31,036 nucleotides of DNA from Chondrus crispus (Eukaryota; Rhodophyta; Florideophyceae; Gigartinales; Gigartinaceae): positions 9,657 through 40,692 of the forward strand of contig NW_005178493.1 in NCBI RefSeq assembly GCF_000350225.1. The letters run 5' to 3'. Below, piece by piece: positions 26,263-31,036 of this stretch. Numbering within the stretch: the first letter of the stretch is position 1; each line of letters begins with the position of its first letter. The translations under genes were made by a program, and so were the position numbers. Below the pieces are notes generated by a model. It made no database searches, was not told the DNA's origin, and worked only from the letters and a program-made list of their open reading frames with translations.

Positions 26263-29200
26263 GGACACGGGCACGTCCCCGGATCCCCCGCCCAAGGAGG
26301 CGGAATCGTCCACACCTCCCGAGACGGAGAAGCGGTACCGGATACTCGGCCGCAAACACACTGGGCTATCCCAGGGAGACCCCGACCCCGAAGGGCTCGG
26401 TACGTTACGCCGACCTTGGCGGAAAAACACCCCCCCGCCTGCAAGAGGTGTTAGCCATCCCGAGACAGTGCTCGCGCTGTCTCGGCGGAATTACAAGGTC
26501 TACGCAGACCTTGGATTATCCCCGTCGATATTGGTGCGCCAGCTCACAATATTAGATACAGGGGCTGGCTCCAATTTCGTACGGGCCGACACGCTTCCCT
26601 CCGGATGGGAAGCGCTGATTATTCCGGGAGAAATCCCGTCGATCGCTGACGCCAATGGGAGACCATTGCGTACAAGCGGAAAAATCCCCCTCGTAGTGCG
26701 GTTAGGCGACCGCACCATGAGGTGTACATTCATCGTCTGTGAACGGTTAGCCGCCCCCGTCATTTTGGGGTGTGAGTTCAACGACAAGTTTGTGGAGGCG
26801 ATTTACCCAAGACGCAAAGTGATGGAGCTGGACGATGGCACAAAAATTCCCATCGTCCGCAAGCCGGCTGCCCGGGCCGTGAACAGTCCTCCCCTCCCGA
26901 CGGAGCAGGAGTATTCCCCGCAAGCGGGGCGGATTTCGCCCAAGCTCAAGGTTACCCGCGCCGTCAACCTCCCGGCGGGCACCCAGACCTGGGTTTACGT
27001 CACAAGTGGACGGAACGGCCTCTCGGTCCTCGAGGCGAACCCGCAGTTATATGCGAAGCATCGGCTCTCCCTCTCCAACGGGGTGGTGCGCATCTCTCCG
27101 TTGCAAGAGTTCAAGGTCCTCATGGCGAACTTCTCGTCCGCCGACAAGAGGCTATCGAAGAACCAAGTCGTTGGCTTCGTCACTCCCCATCCGCGGGCGA
27201 TGGTGCGCACGGCGATGCCGTTGGACGCGGTCCTAGCCGCGGAATTCTCCGAGGGGAGCCCCCCTCTACAGGGCGAGAGGCCCCCTCGCGGTGTCCTCCC
27301 CCAAGCGGAGACATCCCCTCCGCAGGAGGCAGTTCCCCTCGACCACCTGCCGGCGCAAGTGCGAGGGCAGGTTCGCACCATGCTCGCGCCGTACGCCGCG
27401 ATGTGGAACGGGAATTTGGGTGAAGTCCGAGCGACCGAGCATCGCATCGAACTCACCCCCGGCGCAAAGCCGTTTCGTTGTCAGCCATATCGCGCTGGTC
27501 CCCGCGCCCGAGAGGCGGAACAAGCCTCGGTGGACGAGATGTTAGCCAACGGGGTGATCACCCGGTCCAAGTCCGAATGGGCGTCCCCCGTTGTGCTCAT
27601 ACCCAAGTCAGATGGGAGCCTCCGTTTCTGCATCGATTACCGACGGCTGAACGCGTTGACCGTGCGAGATACTTACCCCATCCCCCGGATGGACGAGTGT
27701 CTTGACACGCTCGGGGAAGCCAAGGTCTTTTCTACCCTTGATTGTAACTCCGGGTACTGGCAAATTCCAGTCGCCAAGGAGGATCGACCGAAAACCACGT
27801 TTACGTGCCACGCCGGGACGTATCAATTCAACCGTATGCCCTTCGGGCTGATGAACGCCCCGGCCACCTTTCAACGTATGTTGGATATCCTCCTCTCAGG
27901 CTATCGCTGGAAGAGCTGTCTCATCTACCTTGATGATATCATAATCTTCTCCAAGGATTATGACACGCACCTCAAGGATGTGGACGTAATACTCCGTGCT
28001 CTGCAGCAGGAGGGATTATCACTTAAACTTAACAAGTGCAGGTTTTTTCAGGACTCTGTCGAGTACCTGGGTCATATCATTCGACCGGGCGAACTCGAGG
28101 TCCACCCGAAGAATGTGAAAGCGCTCTCAGAAGCGACTCAACCACGGACCCAGACCGAGCTGCGCTCGTTCTTGGGAATGTGTAATGTCTACCGACGTTT
28201 CGTCGATCATTTCGCCAAGATAGCGGCGCCCCTTACGGCTATGCTCCGAAAAGGAGAGCCGGATGTCCTTCCCAATCTGGATGAAGAGCAGACCACGGCC
28301 TTCCAGACACTGAAGGAGTGCATAATTTCGCCACCAGTCTTAAAACTCCCAAGACTGGGGCGCCCCTACTCGCTGGATACGGATGCATCAGACGCTCAGT
28401 TGGGCTGCACACTACTGCAGACCCACGAGGATGGACACCGATACCCTGTCGGGTATTGGTCACGCACGCTCTCGTCAGCGGAACGCAACTACTCGACAAC
28501 CGAGAAGGAATGCCTCGCCATCGTATGGGCGGTGCAGACGCTCCGCCCATACCTGGAAAGGGAGCGGTTCACGGTCAACACCGACCACCACTCCCTGCGG
28601 TGGCTGATGAACCTCGCTGATGCGAGTGGCCGGCTTGCCCGGTGGCGCTTGCGCCTTGCCGAATATGACTTCGACGTAACCTACTTGAAGGGAATCAAGA
28701 ACTGCCTCGCCGATGCGCTGAGCCGTATCCCATCTACGGGGGGTACGACTGTCCCGACCAACGAAGAAATTCCTTGCTACTCCGTCCTGAATTTCGACGA
28801 TGAGCCTCAGCATCAAGAGGAGACCTACGACCCCACCGACGTCGAAATTTCCGCGGGTTGCTACGCGCTGGACCCCCCGGCCTCGATGGCCGCGATAACC
28901 CACGAAGACTTCTCTCGTGAACAGCACTCCGACCCATTTTGTAAGGAGGTGACTTCCCGTCTTGAGAAGGAGGAGGGGTTCGCTGAATTGCACCGGTCCC
29001 GATTCTTCGTGAATCAGGAAGGGCTGGTCTGCCGGAAAGCCCACCTCGACAGTGTGGAACAGATCGTAGTACCCACAACCCTCCGGGAAAGGTTGTTGTA
29101 CTTGTCGCATTATCCCGCCACCTCCGGTCACCCGGGAGGCAGGCGATTGTTCTATACGCTAAGACAGCGGTTCTATTGGCCAAGCATGTCGGTGGACTCC

Positions 29201-30883
29201 TACTCGACCGTAAGGATGTGTCCCGACTGCGCGAAGGCACGCATCAAACTGCGGAAGCACAACTCTGAGTTGAAGACATTTCCTCCGTCAGGGCCCCTGG
29301 AGTACATCGCCATCGATATTCTCGGCGAACTTCCCCGTACACCAAGAGGAAACCGTTACCTCTTGGTGATGACGGACAGATACTCCAAGCTGACCAGGAC
29401 GGTCCCGCTCAAGAGGATTACCGCTGAAACGGTTGCTCAGGCGTTTATTTCCCACTGGGTGTTCGTATACGGCGCCCCAGTGAAACTTCTCTCCGATAAC
29501 GGAGGACAATTCACATCGAGGTTTTTCCTCGCAGTGTGCAGGATACTCTCAATTGAGAGCGTGTTTACCACGGCGTATCACCCCCAAACCAATGGGCAGG
29601 TGGAGAGATTCAACCGTACGTTGGTATCAACCCTCCGGCATTACCTCGCCGATAATCAACGTGACTGGGATCAGTACACGGACGCACTGACTTACGGCTA
29701 TAATTGCACGGCGAACAGGATGATCGGTATGCGACCGTTCGACCTGGTATTATCCCGGACCCCGAGTCCGTTATCCCTGCAACAAACGCCGCTGTTGGAC
29801 CCATCCGCCTCAAGGGCGCAGTTCAAGATCCGCTACCTAGCGTGGCTCCGCAGCCTGATGTCGACGGCCAGCCGCCACTTGCTGGCCGGACAGGAGCGGT
29901 ATAAGAACGATTTCGATAATCGGATACGCCACCCCACCCCGGACTATCGGGTGGGGGATCAAGTACTCGTAAACCGCGAGGCCGCGCTACGGTCCGAAGA
30001 GAAAACGGACAAGGACCGGGTTAACAATAAGCTCGCACCGCGGACCGAGGGACCCTTCCCTGTCGTACAGGTGGACGACCACACCGTCACCATATTACGG
30101 GGGACGGGACTGAAGGACCGGCTCTCTCGTGACCGAGTTGTCAAGGCACCCCCGTTGAGGAGCAACGTGGAGGATCCCCCGCTGGAACGGGTGGAGTCAG
30201 ACGGGGAGGACAGTAACCTCCCCGAAGCTACCGCCTCAGAAGGGACCCTCGCTACACCGGCGACCGCGAGGTTGCGCACGCCGGGATTGATGGACGCTGT
30301 AACCAGTGGGGGAATCGAGGACAACCGCTCGAGACTCGCTGGGTACCGCTCTCAGGTCGAGATGACGGAGGGTCCGCCGCGTAGGGGAGAATCAGACTCG
30401 TGCCCTGCTACGCGCGCGCGAACCGCGAGGGAGAGCCCTATAACTACGGAGCCAACAGTGGCCCCTACGGAACCACCCGCGCCCCGCCGCGACAGGGCCT
30501 CCGCCCCCCCGGCGACCGACCCCGCTTACCGAGCGTTCATCTCGTCTGGTGCGGTGCACCTGGCCGCGAGGTGCACGTTCCGACCCGACGCCTTCCGCGT
30601 ACCCCTACGCGTGCCATCGGGGCAGGCCCTACCTCCGGCTTCCTCTGCGGGAGACCCCAACGACGTCTACGTCGTGCAATCGCTAACCGGGCACGGGCCG
30701 GGAGATGACGGGCTCCCCCTGTTTCGCGTACGTTGGTACGGGTACAGCGACGCCGAGTCGACCTGGGAGCCCGCCCGTCATATCGACTACAACACGGTCG
30801 CGCGATACTGCCGGAAAAAGCGGATACCCATCCCCGACCGTGCACTATGGCGGCATCCCGACAGCGTGGGACTCGGGAATTAG
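26231..30883 (+). CDS. Pol polyprotein of the gypsy chromovirus (PR-RT-RNase H-IN-chromodomain)
   Basis: An intact frame expressed as a Gag-Pol fusion by -1 frameshifting; about 1550 residues follow the shift. Numbering from 26261: aspartic protease with LDTGAGSNF at 98-106; reverse transcriptase about 430-620, with FCIDYRRLN, STLDCNSGYWQ and the catalytic YLDD at 556-559; RNase H about 700-815, with LDTDASD (D706/D708), TEKE and NTDHHSL; integrase with a zinc-binding HHCC end (CPDC at 987) and catalytic D1019, D1079 and E1115, a D-59-D-35-E pattern. The C-terminus (about 1465-1520) is a chromodomain: FRVRWYGYSDAESTWEPARHI, with the aromatic cage-type W and Y residues. Chromodomains of chromoviruses can direct integration to marked chromatin. 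No ATG is needed at the start, consistent with frameshift expression. Confidence 0.92.
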   Translation, partial: LGEPQPAAAEVDTGTSPDPPPKEAESSTPPETEKRYRILGRKHTGLSQGDPDPEGLGTLRRPWRKNTPPPARGVSHPETVLALSRRNYKVYADLGLSPSILVRQLTILDTGAGSNFVRADTLPSGWEALIIPGEIPSIADANGRPLRTSGKIPLVVRLGDRTMRCTFIVCERLAAPVILGCEFNDKFVEAIYPRRKVMELDDGTKIPIVRKPAARAVNSPPLPTEQEYSPQAGRISPKLKVTRAVNLPAGTQTWVYVTSGRNGLSVLEANPQLYAKHRLSLSNGVVRISPLQEFKVLMANFSSADKRLSKNQVVGFVTPHPRAMVRTAMPLDAVLAAEFSEGSPPLQGERPPRGVLPQAETSPPQEAVPLDHLPAQVRGQVRTMLAPYAAMWNGNLGEVRATEHRIELTPGAKPFRCQPYRAGPRAREAEQASVDEMLANGVITRSKSEWASPVVLIPKSDGSLRFCIDYRRLNALTVRDTYPIPRMDECLDTLGEAKVFSTLDCNSGYWQIPVAKEDRPKTTFTCHAGTYQFNRMPFGLMNAPATFQRMLDILLSGYRWKSCLIYLDDIIIFSKDYDTHLKDVDVILRALQQEGLSLKLNKCRFFQDSVEYLGHIIRPGELEVHPKNVKALSEATQPRTQTELRSFLGMCNVYRRFVDHFAKIAAPLTAMLRKGEPDVLPNLDEEQTTAFQTLKECIISPPVLKLPRLGRPYSLDTDASDAQLGCTLLQTHEDGHRYPVGYWSRTLSSAERNYSTTEKECLAIVWAVQTLRPYLERERFTVNTDHHSLRWLMNLADASGRLARWRLRLAEYDFDVTYLKGIKNCLADALSRIPSTGGTTVPTNEEIPCYSVLNFDDEPQHQEETYDPTDVEISAGCYALDPPASMAAITHEDFSREQHSDPFCKEVTSRLEKEEGFAELHRSRFFVNQEGLVCRKAHLDSVEQIVVPTTLRERLLYLSHYPATSGHPGGRRLFYTLRQRFYWPSMSVDSYSTVRMCPDCAKARIKLRKHNSELKTFPPSGPLEYIAIDILGELPRTPRGNRYLLVMTDRYSKLTRTVPLKRITAETVAQAFISHWVFVYGAPVKLLSDNGGQFTSRFFLAVCRILSIESVFTTAYHPQTNGQVERFNRTLVSTLRHYLADNQRDWDQYTDALTYGYNCTANRMIGMRPFDLVLSRTPSPLSLQQTPLLDPSASRAQFKIRYLAWLRSLMSTASRHLLAGQERYKNDFDNRIRHPTPDYRVGDQVLVNREAALRSEEKTDKDRVNNKLAPRTEGPFPVVQVDDHTVTILRGTGLKDRLSRDRVVKAPPLRSNVEDPPLERVESDGEDSNLPEATASEGTLATPATARLRTPGLMDAVTSGGIEDNRSRLAGYRSQVEMTEGPPRRGESDSCPATRARTARESPITTEPTVAPTEPPAPRRDRASAPPATDPAYRAFISSGAVHLAARCTFRPDAFRVPLRVPSGQALPPASSAGDPNDVYVVQSLTGHGPGDDGLPLFRVRWYGYSDAESTWEPARHIDYNTVARYCRKKRIPIPDRALWRHPDSVGLGN

Positions 30884-31036
30884 AAGGGTGAACCGCGCCC
30901 CCGTACCTTCTCAGGAGGTACGCGGGGTAGTTATCATAAGGCCCATGGAAACACGCTTCTGTATAGCGCGACTCGCCACCGGACGGCCGGCCCCGACAAT
31001 GTTGGTCGCAGCGAATGACCCTCAATTTTTGGTTTC
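30884..31036 (+). other. 3' non-coding part of the gypsy element
   Basis: Begins after the pol stop. A hairpin is visible near 30898-30927 (CCCCGTACCT with AGGTACGCGGGG). There is no polypurine tract and no match to the candidate 5' LTR before the window ends. Confidence 0.5.

Larger units (their letters stand above)
23249..31036 (+). mobile_element. Ty3/gypsy chromovirus, apparently intact, 3' end beyond the window
   Basis: Order: candidate 5' LTR, primer-binding site, gag (24057-26234), a -1 frameshift signal, pol (to 30883) with protease, reverse transcriptase, RNase H, integrase and a C-terminal chromodomain, then at least 153 bp of non-coding sequence. Both long frames are uninterrupted and all catalytic residues looked for are present, so the copy may be young. 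A polypurine tract and 3' LTR must lie to the right of 31036. Confidence 0.85.

Overview
The window is eukaryotic nuclear DNA. It is dominated by transposable elements of at least six kinds, with only two plausible host genes. The host genes are intronless: a divergent SKP1-like protein and an opine (octopine/nopaline-type) dehydrogenase. Opine dehydrogenases are known from marine invertebrates and red algae. Together with compact single-exon genes in a sea of LTR and DNA transposons, this suggests a florideophyte red alga such as Chondrus. That assignment is an inference, not something the sequence proves.

Left part (1-9870). The 3' end of a Ty1/copia element (RNase H end, polypurine tract, short 3' LTR) is followed by a broken Harbinger/DDE_Tnp_4-type transposase. 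Next is an almost complete MULE (1746-7302), bounded by terminal inverted repeats and a perfect 9-bp target-site duplication. Besides a MULE transposase with one frameshift and two in-frame TGAs, it carries an intact J-domain (DnaJ-like) reading frame. It also carries an antisense block, 2.08-3.56 kb, that contains a decayed piece of a TFIP11/Ntr1-like splicing-factor gene. A decayed pogo-type element with TA duplications follows (7553-9865).

Middle part (9870-15720). The SKP1-like gene (+) and the opine dehydrogenase gene (-) converge. Upstream of the dehydrogenase lies a G-rich, CpG-rich segment, then about 1.5 kb in which I support no gene.

Right part (15720-31036). This holds a Tc1-type DD34E element with unusually long (about 210 bp) inverted repeats and TA duplications, then a second Harbinger-type transposase pseudogene on the minus strand. 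A G-rich 21-bp minisatellite follows, split by a solo LTR with a 5-bp target duplication. Then come a broken SANT/Myb-like Harbinger accessory gene, a gag-like coiled-coil reading frame, and a tandem array of hairpin-forming repeats of about 55 bp. Last is a nearly full-length, apparently intact Ty3/gypsy chromovirus whose 3' LTR lies beyond the window. Its gag and pol are joined by a textbook -1 ribosomal frameshift signal: slippery heptamer, stop codon, short spacer and stem-loop.

The DNA transposons are all decayed, often by TGA stops. The gypsy element has long uninterrupted frames and looks young.
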